Source: Bacillota bacterium
GTDB taxonomy: Bacteria > Bacillota > Clostridia > Saccharofermentanales > Fastidiosipilaceae
Direction of reading: 5' to 3'
Assembly: GCA_030057555.1 (NCBI GenBank)
Contig: JASGUU010000070.1
Location: 1 to 59,094 of the forward strand
Length of the DNA: 59,094 bases
The translations under genes and the position numbers were made by a program. This document shows, piece by piece, positions 52,321-59,094 of the stretch. The first letter of the stretch is position 1, and every line of letters begins with the position of its first letter. Under the pieces are notes generated by a model. It had not been told where the DNA came from, made no database searches, and saw only the letters and a list, made by a program, of their open reading frames with translations.

Positions 52321-52383
52321 TTGAAAAATGTTTGCATTTACGGTAAATATTAGGAACTTAAACTGTTTGTCAGGCGATCTGAC
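52321..52383 (+). promoter_or_regulatory. Promoter and operator-like palindrome before ROK gene
   Basis: TTGAAA (52321-52326), 17-bp spacer and TAAATA (52344-52349) make a good vegetative promoter. Just after the expected start lie TTAAACTGTTT (52358-52368) and the palindrome GTCAGGCGATCTGAC (52369-52383). TTAAACTGTCAGGCGA recurs at 52472-52487. This fits autorepression by the ROK protein. The rest of the 375-bp gap shows nothing else. Confidence 0.55.
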
Positions 52384-52567
52384 GAAACGAGCCATGCAGA
52401 CAACATCGCCTGTCCGTGCCTTCATCCGACGTTGAAAGCCTGGCGGAACGACGGCAGAGGCAACATTCGCGTTAAACTGTCAGGCGAATTCAATCGCACT
52501 TTGCATATCAAATTAGGCAGAATGCTGCGGTGCAGCCAGCGAAATAAAGACAGGACTGGTACGTATT

Positions 52568-53680
52568 ATGCTGCAGAGCGATATCAAAAACATGAACAAG
52601 CGGATTGTCTTCGACCTCTACCGTGAGCACCTCGAGCTCACGCGGGTTGAGGTGTCGAAAATGTCCGGCATCAGCATGCCCTCGGTGATCAAGGCCGTGA
52701 AGTCGCTGGTTGATTCGGGCATTCTGGTGGAGATGGGGGCGAGACAGACCGCCGTCGGGCGCAAGCCGCTCGATCTGCGCTTCAACCCCGATGCCATTTC
52801 GGCCTTCGGCGTCTCCTACGAGGGTGACCGCTTCTCTGTTGGCCTGGTCAAGATCGACGGCACAATCGAAGCCAGACACGAGGTGCGTCTGAGCCAGGAG
52901 ACCGCCCGGGATATCGGCGATCGCCTGATTGAGTCGGTGCACTCCATTCTGGATCAGGTTGACATGACCAACCGCCAGGTTGCCGGCATCGGCGTCGGCA
53001 TACCGGGCGTGGTGGAGCCGGGGAAGAAGCGGATTGCCTTTGCGCCGCTGATCGGGGTGGAGGAGATGATTGACATCAGCCCGATCATGGACCGGGTCCA
53101 GGCGGAAACGGGCCTCGCGGTCTATATAGACAACGATGCCAATGTGATGGCCCTGGGCGAGATGCTGACGCGACGCGTGCAGCGCCATGAGCACATGCCC
53201 GACCTGATGTATCTGAACCACGGCACGGGCCTCGGCGCCGGCCTGATTCTGGATGGCGAGGTGCGCCACGGGGCGCAGAATCTCTGCGGTGAAATCGGCT
53301 ACTACATCACCTCCTCCGACGCCCAGGCGGTCAGGGCCCAGAGCGGCTGGCTCGAGCGCCAGGTCAACATCCAGGCGCTGCGGGAGCGCTTCGGCTTCGA
53401 CGACACCAACCCGAGCTCCCAGGAGGCTGTCATCGACCATATTGTCCGGCACCTGACGCCGGCCATCGGGAACATCATGATGCTAATGGACATCGACCTC
53501 GTGGTCTATGGCGGCCTGATCGCCGAAGCGCTCGGCGAGGCTCTGATCACGCGCATCAATGAAGCGGTGAACTACGTCTCGTTCAAGCCGGTCCGGATCG
53601 AAGCGCAGGTCTCGGAAGAGCCCGGCATCATCGGGGCCGCAGCCCTCGTCATCAACTACAAGCTCGACGAACTCGTGTGA
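52568..53680 (+). CDS. ROK family transcriptional regulator (NagC/XylR type)
   Basis: Repressor of 370 aa with an N-terminal winged helix (T-R-V-E-V-S-K-M-S-G-I-S, about 25-60) and a C-terminal ROK sugar-binding domain (G-I-G-V-G-I-P-G, D-N-D-A-N, N-H-G-T-G-L-G-A-G). The Cys-rich zinc motif of ROK proteins is reduced to one Cys in Q-N-L-C-G-E-I-G, so zinc binding is doubtful, as in many ROK repressors. It probably senses a sugar handled by the kinase-GH4-MFS operon downstream, in front of which a TAAACT-A-AGTTTA palindrome lies. The ribosome site is weak; ATG 52592 is an alternative. Confidence 0.88.
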   Translation: MLQSDIKNMNKRIVFDLYREHLELTRVEVSKMSGISMPSVIKAVKSLVDSGILVEMGARQTAVGRKPLDLRFNPDAISAFGVSYEGDRFSVGLVKIDGTIEARHEVRLSQETARDIGDRLIESVHSILDQVDMTNRQVAGIGVGIPGVVEPGKKRIAFAPLIGVEEMIDISPIMDRVQAETGLAVYIDNDANVMALGEMLTRRVQRHEHMPDLMYLNHGTGLGAGLILDGEVRHGAQNLCGEIGYYITSSDAQAVRAQSGWLERQVNIQALRERFGFDDTNPSSQEAVIDHIVRHLTPAIGNIMMLMDIDLVVYGGLIAEALGEALITRINEAVNYVSFKPVRIEAQVSEEPGIIGAAALVINYKLDELV

Positions 53681-53725
53681 TACGGTCAGACAGCGGTACG
53701 GTGTTCTGTTGTGATGCCCCTATCC

Positions 53726-53749
53726 TAAACTAAGTTTAATATGTATAAT
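53726..53749 (+). promoter_or_regulatory. Promoter with overlapping operator for kinase-GH4 operon
   Basis: A consensus -10 TATAAT lies at 53744-53749. Directly upstream, TAAACT-A-AGTTTA (53726-53738) is a perfect 13-bp palindrome in the -35/-10 spacer. Related TTAAACT words stand before the ROK gene. No good -35 is visible, so activation or a weak core is possible. Confidence 0.55.
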
Positions 53750-53824
53750 TCAGGCATACGCCAGTGCGGCACGCTGGGGAGTGCCCTGCTTTTCTGAGCC
53801 GCCGGAGGAAAGCGAGGAGAATCG

Positions 53825-54934
53825 ATGCCTGACCGTGAGCGGATCCTGCAGGCGCTGAAATCGCTGTCCAAAGGGACGCGCGCGCGAATGCTGCTGGGTT
53901 TTGACGCCTTCGTTGACCTGATCGTGCGCCCCATTCGAACCGGCAGCGCGATCTACCCCGAAAGCTACTACGAGCGGATGGAGAGCCTCGGCCGCTTCAT
54001 GATCGAGCGCTCCGGCCGCAACGGCTCGCTGGAGCTCGACATCATGCGACGCAAGCTCGGGGGCAATGCGCCGAATGTCGCGGCGGCGCTGGAATGCTTC
54101 GGCGTCTCGGCCGACCTGATCGGGCCCTTCGGCGAGGAGGAGGTGGATCCGGTTTTCCGCCGCCTCGAGGAGCGCGGCCGCCTTTTCAGCACCGGCAATC
54201 CGGGCCTGAGCTATGCGCTCGAATTCGCGGACGGGAAGATCTTTCTGGCCATGAATGAGGGCAACAACTTCATCGGCTGGGACCTGATCCGGCGGCGCGT
54301 GGGCCTGGAACGGCTGCTTGAGCTGGCGCGGGCGAGCTCGCTGATCTTTCTGGTCAACTGGAGCGAGCTGCCGGATGCGACCTCGATCTTCCGCGGCTTC
54401 CTCGAGGAGATCCTGCCCGCGCTTGAGAGGCGGCTGCCGCTCGTGGTGGACCTCGCTGACTGCACCCGCAAGGGCATCCCGCAGCTGCTCGAACTGCTGC
54501 AGGTGATCCGCTCCATGGCCGCTCTGGCGGAGGTGACGCTGAGCCTGAACCAGAATGAGTCCGATCGGGTCTGCCGTGCGCTGCGTGTGCCCATCGAGCG
54601 CTCGGAGCCCGAGCGTGCCATGCTGGTGCGCGAGGATCTCGGCATCGCGGCGGTGGCCTTTCACCGCCGTGACGAGAGTCATCTCGCGACGGCGGCGGGC
54701 TGCTGTTCGCGGCGTACGATCCTGAACCGGCCGGTCCTGCTGACGACGGGAGCGGGCGACAACTTCAACGCCGGGCTGGGTCTGGGCAGCCTGCTGGGGC
54801 TGCCGCCGGCGGATCGGCTCTTCCTCGCGGGGATGGTTTCGGGGCATTATGTAGAGCGGGGCACGAATGCCAGCCTCCCGGAACTGATCCGCTATATCCA
54901 CGACATGTGGGTCCATGAGGAGAGACAAAGATGA
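53825..54934 (+). CDS. PfkB-family carbohydrate kinase-like protein
   Basis: Ribokinase-fold protein of 369 aa. G-F-D-A-F-V-D opens the substrate site, G-G-N-A-P-N-V-A-A-A-L is the first family signature, and T-T-G-A-G-D-N-F-N-A-G-L contains the catalytic base D312 and anion hole. It probably phosphorylates the sugar released or imported by its operon partners. GAGGAG precedes the ATG. Its stop overlaps the GH4 start (ATGA). Substrate unknown. Confidence 0.85.
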   Translation: MPDRERILQALKSLSKGTRARMLLGFDAFVDLIVRPIRTGSAIYPESYYERMESLGRFMIERSGRNGSLELDIMRRKLGGNAPNVAAALECFGVSADLIGPFGEEEVDPVFRRLEERGRLFSTGNPGLSYALEFADGKIFLAMNEGNNFIGWDLIRRRVGLERLLELARASSLIFLVNWSELPDATSIFRGFLEEILPALERRLPLVVDLADCTRKGIPQLLELLQVIRSMAALAEVTLSLNQNESDRVCRALRVPIERSEPERAMLVREDLGIAAVAFHRRDESHLATAAGCCSRRTILNRPVLLTTGAGDNFNAGLGLGSLLGLPPADRLFLAGMVSGHYVERGTNASLPELIRYIHDMWVHEERQR

Positions 54935-56316
54935 GAGAACTGCGAATCGCGATCATCGGAGCGGGGAGCGCGAGCTTCAGCCCGGCCACGATCGCGGATA
55001 TCCTGCTGAGCGGAGCCTTCGCGGAGCAGGCGGTTGACCTGCGCCTGATGGATATCCGCCTCGAGGCGGCGGAACGGGCGGCCCGCTTCGCCCGGGCACA
55101 TGCCGGCAGGCTGGGCCGCCCGCTGCGGGTCCGGGCGACGGACGAGCTGCAGACGGCGGTGGCGGGGGCCGACTTCGTCATCGCGGCGATCGAGGTCGAG
55201 CGCTATCGCTACTGGGCGCAGGACTTCCACATTCCGCGGAAATATGGCTTCCGTCAGGTCTACGGCGAGAACGGCGGACCGGGCGGGATGTTTCATTTTT
55301 TGCGCAATCTCGAACCCATGCTCGAAATCGCGCGGGCCATGGAGCGCGGCTGTCCCGAGGCCTGGCTGCTGAGCTACACGAATCCCGAGGCCAAGCTCGT
55401 CGAGGCCATCGCCAGACTGACGCGCATCCGGGTCGTGGGGCTCTGTCACGGCGAGCAGATGGGGATCGACCAGCTGGCGCGCTTCCTCGAGCTGCCGCGT
55501 GAGCGGATCGCGGCGGAGGCGGCGGGGCTCAATCACTTCGGCTGGTTTACGGCGATCCGGGACAGCCTGACGGGCGAGGACCTCTATCCGCGCCTCGCGG
55601 AGCGGGAGCGGCGGGCGGACTGGCTCGCCGACTGGGACGAATACGCGCTGACGCGGATTTTGTTCCGGGTTTTCGGACTCTGGTCCTATCCGGGCGCCAA
55701 CCATATCGGCGAGTACCTCGCCTGGTCGGACCAGTATCTGGCTTCGGCCCTGCTGCAGTTCGCCCACGATCCGCTGGCGGGGCGGCCCTGGGATGAGGGG
55801 GCGGCGGCCGAGTTCGTCTATTCACTGGCGGGCAATCCGACGGCCCGCGGGCTCTTCGCGCCGGTGTCCGGGGCATCCGCCCCGGCGGGGGAGGCGGCCT
55901 ATCTGGAGAGCTTCGCCGCAGACGGGCCGCTCAGGCCCTCAAAGGAATACGGCATCCCGATCGTCGAGGCCATCTGGTTCGATCGCGCGACGCGGGTGGG
56001 GGCGGTGAATGTGCCCAACCGCGGCTATGCGCCCGGCATCCTCGAGGGCATGGTGGTCGAGGTGCCCGCGTTCGTGGACGGGCGCGGTGTGCGGCCGCAG
56101 GCGACCACGGCGCTGCCGACCGCGATCCGCGCACTGATCAACCGGCAGGGGGCGATCCACCAGCTGCTGCTGGAGGCGTATCAGGAGCGCTCGCGGCGGA
56201 AGCTGCTGCAGGCGGTGCTGCTCGATCCGACGGTGTCGACCTACGCCAACGCCGTCGCCATGATCGACGAGCTCTGCGAACTGCAGGCCGAGCTGCTGCC
56301 GCCGCTGGAGTGGTGA
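54931..56316 (+). CDS. Glycoside hydrolase family 4 enzyme
   Basis: NAD- and metal-dependent glycosidase of 461 aa that works by transient oxidation at C3. I-I-G-A-G-S-A-S-F is the NAD loop, N-P-E-A the following loop, and C172 (G-L-C-H-G-E-Q) and H202 (N-H-F-G-W) the metal ligands. Family members hydrolyse alpha-galactosides, alpha-glucuronides or 6-phospho-glycosides; the lack of a PTS gene and the presence of MFS transporters favour a non-phosphorylated substrate. Coupled to the kinase gene upstream and to the MFS gene downstream (TGATG). Confidence 0.9.
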   Translation: MRELRIAIIGAGSASFSPATIADILLSGAFAEQAVDLRLMDIRLEAAERAARFARAHAGRLGRPLRVRATDELQTAVAGADFVIAAIEVERYRYWAQDFHIPRKYGFRQVYGENGGPGGMFHFLRNLEPMLEIARAMERGCPEAWLLSYTNPEAKLVEAIARLTRIRVVGLCHGEQMGIDQLARFLELPRERIAAEAAGLNHFGWFTAIRDSLTGEDLYPRLAERERRADWLADWDEYALTRILFRVFGLWSYPGANHIGEYLAWSDQYLASALLQFAHDPLAGRPWDEGAAAEFVYSLAGNPTARGLFAPVSGASAPAGEAAYLESFAADGPLRPSKEYGIPIVEAIWFDRATRVGAVNVPNRGYAPGILEGMVVEVPAFVDGRGVRPQATTALPTAIRALINRQGAIHQLLLEAYQERSRRKLLQAVLLDPTVSTYANAVAMIDELCELQAELLPPLEW

Positions 56317-57578
56317 TGCCGGTGCAGGGGAGCGTCCGCTGTCCGGAGCATTTCAGGCCGAAGTTTCGTATCATCCCTCTCATGGCTACTCTGCTTCTGC
56401 TGCTCACCTATCTGCTCTTCGTGGGCCTCGGCCTGCCGGCTGCCCTGCTCGGTTCGGCCTGGCCTGTGCTCCATGTTGACTGCGGTTTTCCGGTCGCCTG
56501 GGCCGGCATCCTCTCCGCCCTCCTCGCCCTGGGGCGCATTCTTGCCAGCCTGCTGACGGCGCGCCTCGGCCGCCGCCACAGTACCGGCCAGATCAGCCTG
56601 GGCAGCCTGCTGCTGATGGCGGTGAGCGTGCTGGGCTTTGCCCAGAGCAGAAGCTTCGCCCTCATGGCGGCCATCATCCTGGCCTATGGCTTCGGCAGCG
56701 GCGTCCTCGATGCCGTCGTGAACCACTATGTCAACCTGCACTACCGCGCCTGGCAGCTGACCTGGCTGCATCTCTCGTTCTCCTTCGGCCAGGCCATGGG
56801 TCCCGTGCTGCTCGGCCTGGCGCTCGCGGCCGGCCGGAACTGGACGGGCGGCTACCGCCTCATCGCGGTCCTGCTGCTCGCGATCGCTCTGGTCCTGCTG
56901 CTGAGCTTCCGGCTCTGGTCCCGCTGTCCTGATACGCAAAGCTTCACCCGTCTCCCGCCCGCCTCCGCTGTCGAGGCTCCTCCCGCGGCCGGCCGCAGCC
57001 TTCTCGCCCTGCCCGGGCTCGTCCGGGTGCTTCTGGGCTTCTTCTGCTTCACCTCGTTCGAGGCCCTGATCTGTGTCTGGATCTCGACCTATCTCGTCGC
57101 GGTGCGCGGCCTCGCGCCGGAGCGGGCAGCCGCGCTCGCCGGGCTCTACTCCTTTGGCGTCATCGGCGGGCGTGTGGTCAGCAGTTTCATCGCCGATCGC
57201 CTCGGTGCGCGGCGGATGCTGGCGGGCGGCAGTGCCGGACTGCTCGCGGGCATCGTTCTGCTGCTGCTGCCGACGCGGGCGGCGGGCTTCGCCATCGTCG
57301 CCTTCGTGCTGATCGGGGTGGGGGCAGCGCCGATCTTCCCCGCCGTCATCCGCCAGATTCCCGAGCGCTTCGGCAACGCGAACAGCCAGGCGGTGACGGG
57401 CCTCCACATGGCCGCGGCGGCGGCCGGGGCGCTGGTGCTGCCGCCTCTGCCCGGCCTCCTCGCCAGGCGCGTCGGGATGGCGGCGCTGCCCTGGTTTGTG
57501 CTGCTGCTCTGGGGGCTGATGGTGCCGCTGCTGCTGATGCGTCCGCGCCGGCGCCGGGCCCGGGCGGACCGGGTCTGA
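56316..57578 (+). CDS. MFS sugar transporter-like protein (first of tandem pair)
   Basis: Twelve-helix MFS protein of 420 aa. The first helices carry L-P-A-A-L-L-G-S-A-W-P, and the loop N-H-Y-V-N-L-H-Y-R-A matches the neighbouring paralogue. It resembles the FucP/GlcP/YbjJ-like group. The start ATG 56316 overlaps the GH4 stop and has GGAG 5 nt upstream; ATG 56382 is a possible shorter start. Likely brings in the GH4 substrate. Confidence 0.85.
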   Translation: MPVQGSVRCPEHFRPKFRIIPLMATLLLLLTYLLFVGLGLPAALLGSAWPVLHVDCGFPVAWAGILSALLALGRILASLLTARLGRRHSTGQISLGSLLLMAVSVLGFAQSRSFALMAAIILAYGFGSGVLDAVVNHYVNLHYRAWQLTWLHLSFSFGQAMGPVLLGLALAAGRNWTGGYRLIAVLLLAIALVLLLSFRLWSRCPDTQSFTRLPPASAVEAPPAAGRSLLALPGLVRVLLGFFCFTSFEALICVWISTYLVAVRGLAPERAAALAGLYSFGVIGGRVVSSFIADRLGARRMLAGGSAGLLAGIVLLLLPTRAAGFAIVAFVLIGVGAAPIFPAVIRQIPERFGNANSQAVTGLHMAAAAAGALVLPPLPGLLARRVGMAALPWFVLLLWGLMVPLLLMRPRRRRARADRV

Positions 57579-57580
57579 CC

Positions 57581-58816
57581 ATGGTCTCGCTCCTGATCGC
57601 ACTCATCTTCCTGGCCTTTGTCAGCCTCGGCCTGCCGGTTTCGCTGGTGGGCTCGGTCTGGCCGATTCTGCATGCGGACATCGGGGTGCCGCTGACCTGG
57701 GCGGGCATCGTGTCGACAATCATCTCGCTGGGCAAGATCGCCGCCAGCCTCAGCTCCGCCCGTCTCGGCCGCCGCCTCAGTGCGGGCTGGATCTCGGGCC
57801 TCGGTACGCTGCTGACGGCGGTGGCCCTCTTTGCCTTCTCGCTCTCGCGCAGCTTCTTCGCCATCTGTGCCTGGTCGCTCGTCTACGGCTACGGCTCCGG
57901 TGCGATCGACGCCGCCCTGAACCACTACGTGACCCTGCACTACCGCGCCCGCCACCTCAGCTGGCTGCACTGCTTCTGGGGCGTGGGGGCCGCGATCAGC
58001 CCGTACATCATGGGCTGGGCGCTCGCGCGCGGCAGCGGCTGGCCGGGCGGCTATCAGGCCGTCGCCCTGCTGCAGCTGGGGCTGGCGGTCGTGCTGCTGG
58101 CGACGCTGCCGCTCTGGCTGCGCGACGGCCGGACGGCGGGCTACGCGCGCCTGGGAGCCGGGGCAGCTGGGGTGGCGGGTACGGCGGGTGCGGAGGAGGG
58201 AACGAAGCGGACGGAGGCCCCGCGGCCGCCGGGTCTGCCGCAGCTGCTTCGTGTGCGTGGCCTGGGTTCCATGCTGCTGGGCTTCTTCAGCTACTGTGCC
58301 GTTGAGACGACAACCTATATGTGGGCGTCGACCTGGCTCGTCGAGCAGCGCGGCGTTGATGCCGGGACAGCGGCGACCTGCGCCTCACTGTTTTTCATCG
58401 GCCTGACGCTGGGGCGTTTTCTGAGCGGCTTTGTCTCCGACCGCCTCGGGGATCGCATGATGATCCGCCTCGGCAGCGCAGTAGTTCTGCTGGGTATCGT
58501 GCTGGTGCTGATGCCATTTGCCGCGAGCTGGCCGGCGCTGCTGGGTCTGGTTGGCATTGGTATCGGCTGTGCGCCGATCTTTCCCTCCATCATCCATGCG
58601 ACTCCGGCGAACTTTGGGACGGAGAATGCACAGGCCATCATCGGCGTCGAGATTGCCAGTGCCAACGCCGGGGCCATCCTGATTCCGCCGTTCTTCGGTG
58701 TGGTGGCGGGGCGTCTCGGTATCCATCTCTTCCCGGTCTTCCTGCTCGTCTTTGCCATATTGATGATCCTGCTGACGGAGCGTCTGAACCGGATTCTGCG
58801 CTACGATCGACGCTGA
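57581..58816 (+). CDS. MFS sugar transporter-like protein (second of tandem pair)
   Basis: MFS protein of 411 aa, clearly a tandem duplicate of the previous gene: L-P-V-S-L-V-G-S-V-W-P and N-H-Y-V-T-L-H-Y-R-A-R-H-L line up with it. It keeps W-L-H-C-F-W-G-V-G-A, the form usual in this group, where the first copy has W-L-H-L-S-F-S-F-G-Q, so the two differ in the pore-lining helix 5. Start 2 bp after the previous stop, so coupled. Possibly import plus export, or two related sugars. Confidence 0.87.
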   Translation: MVSLLIALIFLAFVSLGLPVSLVGSVWPILHADIGVPLTWAGIVSTIISLGKIAASLSSARLGRRLSAGWISGLGTLLTAVALFAFSLSRSFFAICAWSLVYGYGSGAIDAALNHYVTLHYRARHLSWLHCFWGVGAAISPYIMGWALARGSGWPGGYQAVALLQLGLAVVLLATLPLWLRDGRTAGYARLGAGAAGVAGTAGAEEGTKRTEAPRPPGLPQLLRVRGLGSMLLGFFSYCAVETTTYMWASTWLVEQRGVDAGTAATCASLFFIGLTLGRFLSGFVSDRLGDRMMIRLGSAVVLLGIVLVLMPFAASWPALLGLVGIGIGCAPIFPSIIHATPANFGTENAQAIIGVEIASANAGAILIPPFFGVVAGRLGIHLFPVFLLVFAILMILLTERLNRILRYDRR

Positions 58817-58875
58817 GGCCGGCATTCGGCTGTGAGGCTGACATTTGGTTCGAACTTCCAGCGGGAGTTCTTGGA

Positions 58876-58967
58876 GCCGCGCATGCCAACTTTTCGAGTT
58901 GTGTCACTGTTTCCCGCCACAACTCGCATTTTTGACCATCTCTGGGCCGCGCATGCCAACTTTTCGA
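58876..58967. repeat. 70-bp-spaced direct repeat with GTTGTG hairpin
   Basis: GCCGCGCATGCCAACTTTT followed by CGA occurs at 58876-58897 and 58946-58967. Between them CGAGTTGTG (58895-58903) pairs with CACAACTCG (58918-58926), relating it to the hairpins at 36384 and 42618. No gene is seen from 58817 to the window end. Confidence 0.7.
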
Positions 58968-59094
58968 TGGTCCTACGTCAAGAAAACGTACAAGTTAGAT
59001 TCGCCAATCTCTATCCATCCTCAAGCTGCACATTCGGCAGCGTCTTCCTTGTGCCTGTAGTATTCTGCCTCCCACTGCATCGGTGACAGATAAC

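Overview
The window looks like the chromosome of a GC-rich, strictly fermentative anaerobe, most likely a Bacillota (Clostridia-like) gut or rumen bacterium. The grounds are strong AGGAGG-type ribosome sites, two oxygen-sensitive glycyl radical enzymes with their activases, LplB/YtcP-type permeases, LuxS, RpiB and a large, varied set of intracellular glycoside hydrolases. No rRNA, tRNA, integrase or transposase was seen, so the genus stays open.

Layout. (1) 1-2268 is visibly AT-richer than the rest and holds two sugar ABC permeases. It stops abruptly against the last 23 codons of an otherwise missing GC-rich gene. (2) 2373-12092 is a ten-gene + strand operon: amidohydrolase, SelA/DgaE-like PLP enzyme, three RidA paralogues, two SDR dehydrogenases (one lacking the catalytic Tyr), a sugar isomerase-like protein, a compact glycyl radical enzyme and its ferredoxin-type activase. 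(3) 12096-15202 has a direct repeat, luxS, an MFS pump, an iron-sulfur flavoprotein and a palindromic element. (4) 15265-28193 holds a GH116 enzyme, an unusual two-gene unit (1633-aa NTPase plus 419-aa protein with an RN-x3-H motif), a DUF4038/GH140-like enzyme and a GH95 fucosidase. (5) 28200-29804 is repeat-rich and decayed. (6) 29805-41739 is a - strand glycan region: GH38, two Gfo/Idh oxidoreductases, GH2, DUF4091/GH123-like, RpiB and RraA, headed by a deletion scar fusing a GntR regulator start to a solute-binding-protein end. (7) 42986-48318 carries a peptidase E and a pyruvate formate-lyase operon whose activase is fused in frame to a CRP/FNR regulator, behind two CRP-like sites each centred at -41.5. 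(8) 48963-52192 has a GH29 fucosidase, pyroglutamyl peptidase and a secreted duplicated protein. (9) 52321-58816 has a ROK repressor with operator-like palindromes and a kinase-GH4-MFS-MFS operon.

How it works together: glycans rich in fucose, mannose and beta-linked sugars appear to be trimmed inside the cell, and the sugars fermented through PFL to formate and acetyl-CoA. The 2373-12092 operon looks like a dedicated route for an acylated amino-sugar or amino-acid-like compound, in which deacylation, PLP-dependent ammonia loss, imine hydrolysis, redox change and radical elimination follow each other. That order is inference. At least five families of hairpin-forming intergenic repeats punctuate the region. 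The strongest candidates for undescribed biology are the NTPase/RN-x3-H pair, the glycyl-radical/RidA operon and the PFL activase-regulator fusion.
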